DNA of 64,000 bases from JADZEM01 sp046328125. GTDB lineage: Bacteria > Chloroflexota > UBA6077 > JACCZL01. Location: positions 62,001 to 126,000 of the forward strand of contig JAXLXF010000004.1 in assembly GCA_046328125.1 (NCBI GenBank), written 5' to 3'. The notes under the pieces were generated by a model that was not told the DNA's origin, did not search any database, and saw nothing but the letters and a program-made list of their open reading frames with translations. Of this stretch, positions 8,328 to 16,715 are shown one piece after another (the stretch's first letter is position 1; the number at the start of each line of letters is the position of its first letter). The translations under genes were made by a program, and so were the position numbers.

Positions 8328-9734
8328 GTGAAGCTCACCGACCTGCCACCAGCCTGGTCTGAGGATGTGTTGCCGGCGATCCGAGACGAGATCGCCCGAT
8401 CTGGCCGCCGCCTCGTCGTCCTGGACGACGACCCGACCGGCACCCAGACGAGCCACGGGGTGCTCGTCGTCACCGAGTGGACCGAGGACGAGCTGGCCGG
8501 GGCGCTCCAGGCGACCAACCCGGCCATCTTCGTGCTGACCAACTCGCGAAGCCTGCCCGAGGGCGAGGCCGTGGCGCTAGCCGTCGAGGCCGGCCGCAAC
8601 CTGGCGCGTGCCTCGAAGCGCGTCGGGGTGGACGTCGCGATCGGCTACCGAGGCGATTCGACCCTGCGCGGGCACTACCCGGCCGAGTCGTGGGCGCTAC
8701 GCGACGCGTTCGCGGCTGAGAGCGGCAAGCCGTTCGACGGCGAGATCCTGGCCCCGTTCTTCGAGGAGGGCGGCCGGTTCACCATCGGCGACACTCACTA
8801 CGTCCAGCAAGGCGAGGAGCTGGTGCCGGCCGGCGAGACCGAGTTCGCGCGGGACAACGCGTTCGGCTACCGGAGCTCGTTCCTGCCGGCCTGGGTCCAG
8901 GAGAAGAGTCAGGGTCGGGTGGCCGCCGGCGTGGTCGGCTCGGTCTCCATCGAGGACATCCGCGAGGGCGGCCCGGGGCGTGTCGAGGAGATCCTGAAGG
9001 CGGCGAACGGCGGCAAGATCGTCGTCGCGAACTCGGCATCCTACCGCGACATGGAAGTGTTCGTGCTGGGCCTGCTGCGCGCCGAGGCGGCGGGCGCCCG
9101 GTTCATCTACCGAGTGTCGGCGTCGTTCGTGCGGGTGCGGGCCGGGCTGGCCGGGCGCCCGCTGCTCACCATCGCGGACCTCTACCCCGCCGGCGCGCCG
9201 CCGGTGGCCGGGATCACGTTCGTCGGCTCGCACGTGCGTCGCTCGACCGAGCAGCTGGAACAGGCCGTCAACCTGCCCGACCTCCAGGTGCGCGAGCTGC
9301 GCGTCAATCGTCTGCTGGAGCCCTCCACCCGTGATGCCGAGGTCCACGACATGGTCTCCTGGCTGGAGGACCAGTACCCGCGCGGTCGAGACGCGCTGGT
9401 CTACACCAGCCGTGGCGTGGTGACGGGCCAGAGCGCCGAGGAAAGCCTCCAGGTCAGCCAGACGGTCTCAGCGGCGATGGTGGACGTGGCGCAGCGTCTG
9501 AAGACGCCGCCCCGCTACGTGATCGCCAAGGGCGGGATTACGTCAAACGACCTTGCGCTCAAGGCGTTCGGGGTCCACCAGGCGACGGTGCCCGGGCAGG
9601 TGGCGCCCGGCATCCCCTGCTGGGTGCTCGGGCAGGAGAGCCGCTTCCCGGGCGTGCCGTACGTGATCTTCCCCGGCAACGTCGGGACGCCGAAGACGCT
9701 GGCGGACGTGATCGCGATGCTGCGGGGAGCGTGA
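8328..9734 (+). CDS. four-carbon acid sugar kinase family protein (OtnK-like)
   Basis: ATP-dependent kinase of the former DUF1537 family, which phosphorylates 3-oxo-tetronates or related acid sugars. LVVLDDDPTGTQTSHG near the N-terminus and IGYRGDSTLRGHYP are family signatures of the sugar-binding domain; FVGSHVRRSTEQL, VIAKGGITSND and the terminal VIFPGNVGTPKTL belong to the nucleotide-binding domain. At about 468 aa it is full length. GTG 8328 follows AGGGAG (8315-8320) at good spacing; ATG 8298 is the upstream alternative. A TACACT box at 8275-8280 may be its -10. The next gene is a class II aldolase, the usual partner in tetronate catabolism, which supports the assignment. Confidence 0.88.
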   Translation: MKLTDLPPAWSEDVLPAIRDEIARSGRRLVVLDDDPTGTQTSHGVLVVTEWTEDELAGALQATNPAIFVLTNSRSLPEGEAVALAVEAGRNLARASKRVGVDVAIGYRGDSTLRGHYPAESWALRDAFAAESGKPFDGEILAPFFEEGGRFTIGDTHYVQQGEELVPAGETEFARDNAFGYRSSFLPAWVQEKSQGRVAAGVVGSVSIEDIREGGPGRVEEILKAANGGKIVVANSASYRDMEVFVLGLLRAEAAGARFIYRVSASFVRVRAGLAGRPLLTIADLYPAGAPPVAGITFVGSHVRRSTEQLEQAVNLPDLQVRELRVNRLLEPSTRDAEVHDMVSWLEDQYPRGRDALVYTSRGVVTGQSAEESLQVSQTVSAAMVDVAQRLKTPPRYVIAKGGITSNDLALKAFGVHQATVPGQVAPGIPCWVLGQESRFPGVPYVIFPGNVGTPKTLADVIAMLRGA

Positions 9735-9757
9735 CGAATGCCCTCACCCCGCAGCAT

Positions 9758-9837
9758 CCGGGGACAGCCCGCACCCCACAGCCACCGGGGACAGCCCGCA
9801 CCCCCCAGCCCCCTCTCCCTGTGCGCCGGAGAGGGGG
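9758..9837. repeat. 27-bp direct repeat plus GC hairpin between otnK- and otnC-like genes
   Basis: Two near-identical 27-bp units beginning CCGGGGACAGCCCGCACCCC occupy 9758-9811. They run into a hairpin with CCCCCTCTCC (9809-9818) and GGAGAGGGGG (9828-9837). The hairpin core recurs at 47069-47097 and related sequence occurs at 35001-35107, so this is a dispersed intergenic repeat. Confidence 0.65.
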
Positions 9838-9852
9838 AGCAGGAGAACCACC

Positions 9853-10497
9853 ATGCCTGAATTGAGGCTGGGCGACCTGCGGGCGAGGGTGTTGGCCGCC
9901 GCCCGCGAAGCGTCCGCGATGGGCCTGATGACGATGACCTCGGGCAACTTCAGCGCTCGTGACCGAGAATCTGGCCTGATCGCGATCACGCCGAGCGGCC
10001 GGCCGTACGGCACGATGACGGCGGTGGACATCGTGCTGGTAGAACTGGACGGCACGGTCGTCGATGGCGCGCTGAAGCCGTCCTCCGAGACGCCGCTTCA
10101 CCTGGGCGTCTACGAGGCTCGGCCGGACGTGGACGGCATCGCGCACGTCCACAGCGTCCACGCCAACGCGGTCGGCTCACTCGGGCTGGCGGTGCCGCCG
10201 GTGGTCGGGACGCTCTGGCGGTACGTGGGCGGGACGCTGGAGACGGCGCCGTTCATGGAGTCTGGCTCCAGGGAGTACGCCGCGCACGCCCTGGCGACGA
10301 TGAAGGACCGCCGCGCGACGATCATGGCGAACCACGGGCTGCTGGCCATCGGCGAGACGGTCGAGCGGGCACTGGAGACGGCGGCGTACGCGGAGGAAGG
10401 GGCGCGAGTCTTCCTGCTGGCCCGCGCCCACGGCGAGCCGTCAACCCACCCGAAGCCGGAGCCGGGGATGATGTACGCGCCGCCGTGGTGGCGGTGA
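9853..10497 (+). CDS. class II aldolase/adducin family protein (OtnC/FucA-like)
   Basis: Zinc-dependent aldolase or decarboxylase of the L-fuculose-phosphate aldolase family, 214 aa, near the family's normal length. Motifs: TSGNFSARD and ITPSGRPYG bind phosphate, KPSSETPLHLGVY supplies the catalytic Glu, AHVHSVHAN gives two zinc His ligands, and IMANHGLLAIG the third. Next to the acid-sugar kinase, the likely role is decarboxylation and retro-aldol handling of a phosphorylated 3-oxo-tetronate to dihydroxyacetone phosphate; substrate is inferred. GGAG lies at 9836-9844 within GGGGGAGCAGGAG, ahead of the ATG. The gene is followed by a short repeat and a tiny membrane protein. Confidence 0.87.
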   Translation: MPELRLGDLRARVLAAAREASAMGLMTMTSGNFSARDRESGLIAITPSGRPYGTMTAVDIVLVELDGTVVDGALKPSSETPLHLGVYEARPDVDGIAHVHSVHANAVGSLGLAVPPVVGTLWRYVGGTLETAPFMESGSREYAAHALATMKDRRATIMANHGLLAIGETVERALETAAYAEEGARVFLLARAHGEPSTHPKPEPGMMYAPPWWR

Positions 10498-10536
10498 CGA
10501 GCAGACGAGTAGCGAGCAGACGAGTAGCGAGAGACG
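10498..10536. repeat. short GAGTAGC/GCAGACG repeat after aldolase gene
   Basis: The 15-base word GAGCAGACGAGTAGC occurs twice in tandem immediately after the aldolase stop and runs up to the start codon of the next small ORF. GAGTAGC is the same word that makes up the heptad repeat at 38000-38031. Confidence 0.65.
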
Positions 10537-10701
10537 ATGGATTCGATCAGGCTGTTGTTCGCGTTCACGCTGGTGCTGCTGATCGGCTTCTCGATCTCGT
10601 TCTCGCAGTCGCTGGGCTGGCCGGACGCGCTGCCGTGGGTGGCGGCGGCCTGGATCGCCTGGCTGGGCGGCGTGGCCTGGGTCAAAGCGCGCGGCTGGTA
10701 A
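10537..10701 (+). CDS. small membrane protein, 54 aa
   Basis: A short open frame from ATG 10537 to TAA 10701 encodes 54 residues with two hydrophobic helices: about residues 5-22 (LLFAFTLVLLIGFSISF) and about 32-49 (LPWVAAAWIAWLGGVAWV). A short SQSLGWPDA loop joins them and the end is basic (KARGW). It is rich in Trp and lacks charged residues in the helices, as real membrane hairpins do. No strong Shine-Dalgarno is present, because the upstream bases are a repeat; GAGAGACG is the nearest purine run. Function is unknown. It could be a chance frame, but hydrophobicity and frame closure make a real gene plausible. Confidence 0.5.
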   Translation: MDSIRLLFAFTLVLLIGFSISFSQSLGWPDALPWVAAAWIAWLGGVAWVKARGW

Positions 10702-10710
10702 GTGAGCATT

Positions 10711-10783
10711 CAGTCGTCAGCGTTCAGTTCTCAGACGGATGTTGGGCACCATCTGACGACTGATGACTGAGAACTGACTACTG
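10711..10783. repeat. heptad-phased inverted repeat (CAGNNNN / CTGNNNN)
   Basis: The left arm (10711-10734) reads CAGTCGT-CAGCGTT-CAGTTCT-CAG. The right arm (10753-10783) reads CTGACGA-CTGATGA-CTGAGAA-CTGACTA-CTG. Both have a strict seven-base period and are partly complementary. The stop codon of the SGNH hydrolase on the minus strand lies inside the right arm. Confidence 0.75.
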
Positions 10784-12013
10784 TACGAGGCTCTGCTCTA
10801 GCAGGAACCGCTCGATCTCGCGGGCCGCGATGGCGTGACCGACCGTCGTCCAGTGCTTGTCGTACGGATAGTACATGGTGGAGGCGTTCGGGACCGCCGC
10901 GCGCAATGACGGCAGCAGGTCCAGCATCGGGGCGCCGATCGTGCCGGCATTGGCGGCCAGCACCTGATTTGGCAAGTCCTGGGACCAGTCGGCGGCCTTG
11001 AGCTTGTTGTCGCGCAGGAGCGCGTCCCAGTCTGTGTCGTAGACCTGGAAGGCGGCGGGGGCGACGACGACGGCCGTCTTGAACCCCTTCTCCTCGCCGA
11101 GCTGACGGACCCGCTGGAGCAGCGTCAGAGTCGTCTTCCAGGCGTCGTCCTGGCGCTCGCTGGACTTGACGGCGTGGACGATCATCTTGTTCAGGTTGAA
11201 GCGGTTGGCGCGCAGCTCGTCGTCGTCCTCGCCCTGGTCGAGCTTCTCCAGGACGCCGGTCTCGAAGACGTTCCAGAGCAGCGAGCCACCGCGTAGCGCC
11301 CCGACGACGGGGTTGACGTCCTCGGGCTTGCGGGTGCGGAACTCGATCGGCTCGAACGAGCCGTCCGGTCGGAACGTGAAGTACGGCTCGTGCGGGTTCT
11401 TGGGCGAGCCCTGGAGCGCGTACGAGTTGTCGAAGATGTCGTTGCCCAGGTAGAGCAGCACGACCACCAGATCGGGCTGGAGCTTGTACCCCTCCTCGCG
11501 AAGGTAGACCAGCTCCTGGCCGGTGCCCCAGCCGCCGACGCCCGCGTTCAACACCTCGTAGCGGCCGGTGCCACGCGCGTTGAGGGACGCTTCCAGCCGA
11601 CTGACCGTCGAGTCCTGTTCGGCGACCTGGACTGCCTCAGTGAACGAGTCGCCCAGCAGCACGATCCGCTGGACGCCGGGCGGTTTCGCCAGCGGTCGCT
11701 CCGGGCCGCGCAGCCCGAGCGCGTTTATGGTGACCCGGCTGGTGTACTCGCGGGTTTTGACCCAGCCGTCGAAGCCGCGCACGTGGAACCGCCCGTAGAC
11801 CGGGTCGGTGGTCAGGAAGGTGCCGGTGTTGTAGTTGCCCGGCAGAATCGGCCCGAACAGCCTGAGTGCCGCCTCCAGCAGGAGGAGCGGCAGCAGCAGG
11901 CTGACGACGAGCACGACGAACCGGCCAGCCCAACGCCGGCTGGCGCCGCTGCCGCGCCGTGCGTCACCCTGGGCGGCCCGCGACGCGGCGCCTGGAGCAG
12001 TCGTGCCCGTCGC
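10778..12013 (-). CDS. membrane-anchored SGNH/GDSL hydrolase
   Basis: Esterase/acyl-hydrolase-fold protein with one N-terminal transmembrane helix (FVVLVVSLLLPLLLLEAAL), so the catalytic domain faces outward. SGNH motifs: LLGDSFTEAVQV (nucleophile Ser), NAGVGGWGTGQELVYL (Gly/oxyanion), LLYLGNDIFDN (Asn), and YPYDKHWTTVGH (Asp and His dyad). Such proteins often O-acetylate or deacetylate surface glycans. The frame stays open to 12208 but that would overlap the preceding small gene. No ATG/GTG/TTG fits directly after that gene: 12013 is an ATC, and the first usual start is GTG 11914, which would cut into the membrane helix. The start is therefore unresolved. Confidence 0.82.
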   Translation of the reverse strand, partial: ATGTTAPGAASRAAQGDARRGSGASRRWAGRFVVLVVSLLLPLLLLEAALRLFGPILPGNYNTGTFLTTDPVYGRFHVRGFDGWVKTREYTSRVTINALGLRGPERPLAKPPGVQRIVLLGDSFTEAVQVAEQDSTVSRLEASLNARGTGRYEVLNAGVGGWGTGQELVYLREEGYKLQPDLVVVLLYLGNDIFDNSYALQGSPKNPHEPYFTFRPDGSFEPIEFRTRKPEDVNPVVGALRGGSLLWNVFETGVLEKLDQGEDDDELRANRFNLNKMIVHAVKSSERQDDAWKTTLTLLQRVRQLGEEKGFKTAVVVAPAAFQVYDTDWDALLRDNKLKAADWSQDLPNQVLAANAGTIGAPMLDLLPSLRAAVPNASTMYYPYDKHWTTVGHAIAAREIERFLLEQSLVQ

Positions 12014-12018
12014 GATGG

Positions 12019-12189
12019 CTAGATCAGCGGGTAGATGAACGGGCCAAGCGAGGTGGCGGAGGCGAAGGCGATCAGCGCCGCGAGCAGCAGCAGCATCACG
12101 ACCAGGGGGATCATCCACCACAGTTTCTGCGCCCACAGGAAGGCGAGCAGCTCGCCGGCGATCCCGAGCTTGTTGAAGAAGGCCTGCAT
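12019..12189 (-). CDS. DUF5989-like small membrane protein, 56 aa
   Basis: From ATG 12189 this short gene encodes a basic/aromatic amphipathic start (MQAFFNKLGIAGELLAFLWA) followed by one transmembrane helix (MIPLVVMLLLLAALIAFA) and the terminal SLGPFIYPLI. The pattern 'FLW..KLWWMIPL...LL...A..S.L.PFIY.L' matches my recollection of DUF5989 small proteins, which commonly sit beside SGNH hydrolases or carbamoyltransferases in envelope-glycan modification loci. It ends six bases before the SGNH frame and is probably in one operon with it. A longer frame up to 12366 exists but its extra N-terminus looks non-coding. GGAACAGGT precedes the ATG. Confidence 0.7.
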   Translation of the reverse strand: MQAFFNKLGIAGELLAFLWAQKLWWMIPLVVMLLLLAALIAFASATSLGPFIYPLI

Positions 12190-12369
12190 ACCTGTTCCGT
12201 CTCTGCACAGACCGCTGGTACGGCCCGGCGGCGCGATTCTACACTGCCCGTCTGAGGTTGCGCCACGCTGCGGCGCCGCTTTCACACGCTTCTCATACTT
12301 CAGCTCGTGGCGGTCGTGGCCGAAGCTCAGGGCCATGTCCGCCCACCCTCGGTCTAGAGGAGGCATACC

Positions 12370-13482
12370 ATGTCAGCACTGACCGGCCGGGTCGCGGCGT
12401 TCTACGGCACCGGCAAGCCGATGGTCATCAACGAGTACCCGGTCCCCGATCCGGAGCCAGGCGCCATCGTGGTCAAGACGACTCTGGCGAACATCTGCGG
12501 CTCTGACCTGCACCAGTGGCGCGGCGAGTTCGACGTGGCGAAGTTCAGGCGGCCGTACCCCCAGATCCTGGGCCACGAGATGACCGGCCGGGTCCACGCG
12601 CTCGGCGACGGCGTCGCGCGGGACACGGCCGGTAACCCGCTCGCGGTTGGCGACCGCGTCATCTGGCGCTACTTCTACCCGTGCGGCTCGTGCCGGCCCT
12701 GTATGCGGCGGGTGTATCGGGCCTGCCCGAACGCCCGCGCGTACCTGATGAAGTCGTGCGACGACGCGCCCCACTTCTACGGCGCGTTCGGCGACTACTA
12801 CTACCTGAATCCTGGCGCCGCCGTCTTCAAGGTGCCAGATGAGCTGCCAGACCAGACGGTGGCCGGGATCAACTGCGCGCTCTCCCAGGTGGTCGGCGGG
12901 ATGCAGCTGGCCCAGCTGAAGCTCGGGGAGTACGTGGTGATCCAGGGTGCCGGCGGCCTCGGCGTCTACGCCACCGCCGTCGCCAAGGAGATGGGCGCCG
13001 GCAAGGTGATCGTGATCGACGGCGTGAAGTCCCGGCTGGATCTCGCGGTGGCGTTCGGGGCCGACGAGGTGGTGGACTTCGAGCAGCTGCCGGATGCGGA
13101 CGACCGGGTCAAGCGGGTGCTGGAGCTGACCGACGGCTGGGGCGCGGACGTGGTGGCCGAGCTGGTGGGCCACCCGCGGGTCTGTCCGGAGGGCTTGCGG
13201 ATGGTCGGGCGGGCCGGGCGGTACCTGGAGATCGGCAACATCAGCCCCGGCCTGACCTGCACCCTCGACCCGCAGTGGCTTGTAGGCTTCAACCGCTCGA
13301 TCCTCGGGATGCTCTACTACGAGGCCGAGCACTTGCAGCAGGCACTCGATCTGGTCTCGCGCACGCGCGATAAGTATCCGTGGGACCGGGTGCTCAGCCA
13401 CACCTTCCCGCTGACCGAGATCAACGAGGCGTTCGAGGCGTCAGATCGGGGTGAAGTCACGCGAGCGGCGATTACGTTCTGA
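12370..13482 (+). CDS. zinc-binding alcohol dehydrogenase family protein (MDR)
   Basis: NAD(P)-dependent medium-chain dehydrogenase, 370 aa, full length. The catalytic-zinc region reads ICGSDLHQW with GHEMTGRV (Cys, His-Glu). The structural zinc site is CGSCRPC followed seven residues later by Cys. The Rossmann motif is VIQGAGGLGVYA, with Asp in IVIDGVKSRLDLA pointing to NAD+ preference. It is similar in design to threonine/sorbitol dehydrogenases, but the substrate is not evident. A strong GAGGAGG (12356-12362) precedes ATG 12370. It is divergently oriented from the DUF5989/SGNH pair and stands alone. Confidence 0.88.
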   Translation: MSALTGRVAAFYGTGKPMVINEYPVPDPEPGAIVVKTTLANICGSDLHQWRGEFDVAKFRRPYPQILGHEMTGRVHALGDGVARDTAGNPLAVGDRVIWRYFYPCGSCRPCMRRVYRACPNARAYLMKSCDDAPHFYGAFGDYYYLNPGAAVFKVPDELPDQTVAGINCALSQVVGGMQLAQLKLGEYVVIQGAGGLGVYATAVAKEMGAGKVIVIDGVKSRLDLAVAFGADEVVDFEQLPDADDRVKRVLELTDGWGADVVAELVGHPRVCPEGLRMVGRAGRYLEIGNISPGLTCTLDPQWLVGFNRSILGMLYYEAEHLQQALDLVSRTRDKYPWDRVLSHTFPLTEINEAFEASDRGEVTRAAITF

Positions 13483-13687
13483 ACAACTGTCAAATAGCGC
13501 ACATTTCCTGGAAAATGCTGCCGAAACCGCGTCACTCGGCCGGCTTCTTGCCGTTCGTAGAAGCAGGAGATGAGGAGCAGGCAAGGCACCTTCAACGCGT
13601 AGTTGATTGTGATGCCGGCCGTTGGAATACGGGGCTTCAGCGTGGCGTTGTTCTTGCTGGAGCACCTGCTCCGTGGAGGGATGCGGG

Positions 13688-13993
13688 ATGCCAGCTACGA
13701 TTCGCACTTTTCAGGAGGCGGACGTTACCTGCTATCACTGCGGCAACATCTCGGGCGTGGCGCGGATCGACCGTGGCGCAGCGCCGGGCGCGATGACGTA
13801 CCTCGCGCGCGGCTCCGAGGATGAAGTGCCGCTGGGGGATCGCAGGCTCATCCGCTGCGCCCGCTGCAACGGCCCGACTTTCTTCGACGCGTTCCAGAAT
13901 CGCACCGTGATGGTGACGGCCGGTCTGTTCGACGACCAGCCCCGGCGCGGACGCCCACCGAAGCGCCTGGCTCAGCAGCGCGGCGCTGCCTGA
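13688..13993 (+). CDS. small zinc-ribbon protein with AT-hook-like tail
   Basis: A 101-aa protein starting at ATG 13688, seven bases after GGAGGG (13675-13680). Two CxxC knuckles, VTCYHCGN near residue 15 and IRCARCNG near residue 57, are 40 residues apart and should bind one zinc as a ribbon. The C-terminus is basic and contains RRGRPPKR, which has the Arg-Gly-Arg-Pro core of an AT-hook, so DNA or RNA binding is plausible. I do not recognise a named family. It lies alone upstream of a strong terminator. Confidence 0.72.
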   Translation: MPATIRTFQEADVTCYHCGNISGVARIDRGAAPGAMTYLARGSEDEVPLGDRRLIRCARCNGPTFFDAFQNRTVMVTAGLFDDQPRRGRPPKRLAQQRGAA

Positions 13994-13999
13994 CCTCGT

Positions 14000-14045
14000 C
14001 ATGGCGGTTCCACACCGATCTGGTGAGGGACCGCCATGTCTTTTG
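14000..14045 (+). terminator. Rho-independent terminator after zinc-ribbon gene
   Basis: Arms 14000-14016 and 14022-14038 pair over 17 positions (outer CATGGCGGT/ACCGCCATG perfect; one wobble and one mismatch inside) around a GATCT loop, followed by TCTTTT. Confidence 0.75.
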
Positions 14046-14066
14046 CCCTCAGAATTCGCTGGGAAC

Positions 14067-15374
14067 GTGTCGCCCCCTGCCATCAGAGCGCTACTGGGTC
14101 TCGCCGCCCTCCTGATCGTCGGGTGTGGCTACGTCGGTGGTAGCGCCACGGCCCGTGAGGCGCGGCCCCCGGTGCCGGCCCGCGCGGCCTACGTCGCCGA
14201 GGACGGGCACGTCTACGTCGTGCCACTGGCTGGCGGCGACGCTCACCGAATCAGCCAGATCGCGGGGCAGGTGCCGGGTGAGACGCCCGGCCGCGAGGCG
14301 CTGACCGGCCGCTGGCCGACGTGGTCGCCAGATGCGTCACGGTTGGCGTTCGTGCGGGTGTTGCTCGGTCCGATGGACACCATGCTCGCCGCGCAGTTGT
14401 GGAGCGTGGCGTACGACGGCTCGGACCCGCGCAAGGTCTGGGAGGCCGACGACCGCGAGCCGATCTACCTGGCCTGGTCCCCTGACGGCGCCTCGATCGC
14501 GATGCTGGTGGAGACCGACACGGACATCGAGCTGCTGGTGATCGACGCAAGCGGGGTCCAGCAGCCGCGCAAGGTGGCGCAGGGTAACCCGTTCTACTTC
14601 GTCTGGTCGGCGGACAGTAAGGCGCTGCTGCTCCACGTCGGGAGCCCGGCCGGTGGGGGCGCCTCGCAGCCGGAGCTGGGCATCCTCAAGCTCGGGCCGC
14701 CAGACGAGTACCGCTCGCTCGGGGTCGCGCCCGGCGACTTTCGGGCGCCGGGCTGGTCTGCTGACGGGCGTCGGGTGGCGTTCGTCGCCAACGGACCAGA
14801 TGGAGTCGCGATGCTCTCGCTGGTCAGCCCCGAGGGCGGCGACGTGACGCGACTGGCCGCCACGACCGGCCAGACGGCGTTCGCGCTCTCGAACGACGGC
14901 GTCCGGCTCGCCTGGGCCAGCCGCTCGGATCGGGACCGGCTGGCGTACGACGGCCTGGAGGTCGTCTCGACGGACGGCAAGCGCCGCGCGAAGGTGACGG
15001 ACGAACTGGTGATCGCGTTCTCCTGGTCGCCGGACAACTCGACGCTGGCGTTCGTGACGCTGGACCGGAGCGCCCAGATGTTCGTCTGGAACGTCGCGGA
15101 CGCGCAAGGGGAGAATCCGCGCCGCCTCGGTCCGTTCCAGCCGACGCCGGATCAGATCAGGGTGCTGGCGTTCTTCGACCAGTACGCCATCTCTCACGGG
15201 ACGTGGGCGCCGGACGGCAGCGCGCTGGTGTACGCGGTCGGCATGCCCAGCGACCAGCCGACGTTCGGGGTATCTGGTCCTGGCACGGTCAAGGCGGTGG
15301 CGCTGGACGGCAAGTCGGCGCCGCGCACGCTGACCGGCGGCAACTTCGTGGCGATGCCGGTCCCGGCGCCGTAG
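14067..15374 (+). CDS. TolB-like beta-propeller lipoprotein
   Basis: A 435-aa exported protein. GTG 14067 gives a lipoprotein signal: RALLGLAALLIVGC, with Cys at the end of a lipobox (I-V-G-C). The mature part consists of six or so beta-propeller blades of the WD40-like/TolB class, recognisable by repeated WSPDASRLAFV, WSPDGASIAML, WSADSKALLL, WSADGRRVAFV, WSPDNSTLAFV and WAPDGSALVYA. Such propellers serve as ligand-binding or scaffold proteins at the outer face of the membrane; the ligand is unknown. The frame is open upstream to 14001, but that part overlaps the preceding terminator. A long palindromic repeat follows the stop. Confidence 0.83.
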   Translation: MSPPAIRALLGLAALLIVGCGYVGGSATAREARPPVPARAAYVAEDGHVYVVPLAGGDAHRISQIAGQVPGETPGREALTGRWPTWSPDASRLAFVRVLLGPMDTMLAAQLWSVAYDGSDPRKVWEADDREPIYLAWSPDGASIAMLVETDTDIELLVIDASGVQQPRKVAQGNPFYFVWSADSKALLLHVGSPAGGGASQPELGILKLGPPDEYRSLGVAPGDFRAPGWSADGRRVAFVANGPDGVAMLSLVSPEGGDVTRLAATTGQTAFALSNDGVRLAWASRSDRDRLAYDGLEVVSTDGKRRAKVTDELVIAFSWSPDNSTLAFVTLDRSAQMFVWNVADAQGENPRRLGPFQPTPDQIRVLAFFDQYAISHGTWAPDGSALVYAVGMPSDQPTFGVSGPGTVKAVALDGKSAPRTLTGGNFVAMPVPAP

Positions 15375-15380
15375 CCCCTA

Positions 15381-15458
15381 TGTCATGCTGAGCTTGCGAA
15401 GCATCTCACAGACACACCCAGGCAGAGTTGGGAGATCCTTCGCGAGCTCAGGATGACA
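15381..15458. repeat. REP-like inverted repeat (TGTCATSCTGAG family)
   Basis: Arms 15381-15407 and 15432-15458 are 27 bp each, complementary at 24 positions, with a 24-nt loop. The arm begins TGTCATGCTGAGC and ends CATCTC, a type of intergenic palindrome found widely in environmental bacterial genomes. A related element lies at 54057. A TATACT box follows at 15472-15477, so the element abuts the promoter of the acuC-like gene. Confidence 0.8.
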
Positions 15459-15504
15459 GGGCGGCTGGCGGTATACTGCCCCATCCTGGTCTCCGGATGG
15501 CGCC

Positions 15505-16659
15505 GTGAGCGGTCGTTCTGCGTTCGTCTACTCTGATGCGTATCTCGGGTACAAGCTCAGCGACGAGCACCCGCTCAACCCGATCCGCCTCGCGCTGACC
15601 GAGTCGCTGATCGGGGCTTGCGGCCTGCTGGACGGCCCGGACGTCTTCCGCGCCGCGCCGCGCACCGCCACCGACGACGAGATCATGTACGCCCACGACC
15701 GCGACTACATGGAGCGGGTCCGCGATCTCGGGCACGCGCCGCGCTTCGCCAACCCGGCCCTCGACTTCGGGATGGGCACCGGCGACAACCCGGTCTTCCC
15801 GATGATGCACGAGGCGAGCGCGCTGGTGACGGGCGGCTCGCTGGTGGCCGCCGAGCTGGTGATGACCGGCAAGGCGACCCATGCGTTCAATCCGGGCGGC
15901 GGCCTCCACCACGCCGATCGAAGACGCGCGTCCGGCTTCTGCGTCTACAACGACTGCGCGGTGGCGATCGCCTGGCTGCGGATGCAGGGCTTGCGCGTCC
16001 TCTACACCGACACGGACGCCCACCACGGCGACGGCACCCAGAACATCTTCTACGAAGACCCCGGTGTCCTGACGATCTCGTTCCACGAGTCCGGGCGCTA
16101 CCTGTTCCCCGGCACCGGTTTCCCGACCGAGCGTGGCAGCGGCCCCGGGATGGGCTACTCGGTCAACGTGCCGCTGCAGCCGTACACCGATCACGCCTCG
16201 TTCGTGGAGTGCTACGACCTCGTGGTGCCGCCGCTGGCCCGCGCTTTCAAGCCGGACGTGATCGTGGCGCAAAACGGCTGCGACGGCCACGCCATCGACC
16301 CGCTGACGCACCTGCACTACCTGACGCTCACCTTCGAGCACGTCGCGGTCCGCAGCCACGAGCTGGCGCACGAGCTGTGCGACGGCAAGCTAATCGCGCT
16401 GGGCGGTGGCGGCTACGGGCTGTGGACGGTGGTGCCGCGCGCCTGGGCCTCGGTCTGGGCCGCGATCTCCAGCCAGCCGCTGCCCGAGATGGTGCCCGAG
16501 AGCTGGCGCGAGCGCTGGATCGACGAGAGCCCGGAGCGGCTGCCGATTCGGATGCACAACGCGCTGGACGCCATCCGCCCGATCGAACGCCAGGACGCGA
16601 TCCGCGAGGCGAACCGCCACGTAGCGCTGGAGGTGGCCTCTCGCGGCCTCCCAGGCTGA
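15505..16659 (+). CDS. acuC: histone deacetylase family protein (AcuC-like)
   Basis: Zinc-dependent amidohydrolase of the arginase/deacetylase fold, 384 aa, near the usual length. The active-site chain is visible: GGGLHHA (two His), DTDAHHGDGTQ (zinc Asp and His), NGCDGH (second zinc Asp) and GGGGYGLW (transition-state Tyr). In bacteria, AcuC-type enzymes deacetylate proteins such as acetyl-CoA synthetase or small acetylated amines. GTG 15505 is the start, about 28 nt after TATACT. The last 157 bp, from CTGGCGCG at 16503 to the stop, recur at 21601-21757 with six differences, all synonymous third-position changes. The gene therefore carries one side of a 5.1-kb direct-repeat structure. Confidence 0.9.
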   Translation: MSGRSAFVYSDAYLGYKLSDEHPLNPIRLALTESLIGACGLLDGPDVFRAAPRTATDDEIMYAHDRDYMERVRDLGHAPRFANPALDFGMGTGDNPVFPMMHEASALVTGGSLVAAELVMTGKATHAFNPGGGLHHADRRRASGFCVYNDCAVAIAWLRMQGLRVLYTDTDAHHGDGTQNIFYEDPGVLTISFHESGRYLFPGTGFPTERGSGPGMGYSVNVPLQPYTDHASFVECYDLVVPPLARAFKPDVIVAQNGCDGHAIDPLTHLHYLTLTFEHVAVRSHELAHELCDGKLIALGGGGYGLWTVVPRAWASVWAAISSQPLPEMVPESWRERWIDESPERLPIRMHNALDAIRPIERQDAIREANRHVALEVASRGLPG

Positions 16660-16715
16660 TGGAGCGCCAACTGACGTGATTCGAGAGAGGTGGTGGCGTC
16701 GACGTGACTCCCGGG

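Noticed and set aside
12019..12366. 115-aa version of the DUF5989-like gene
   Set aside because: The extra 59 residues are Arg/Gly/Ala/Pro noise upstream of ATG 12189, where the conserved sequence starts.
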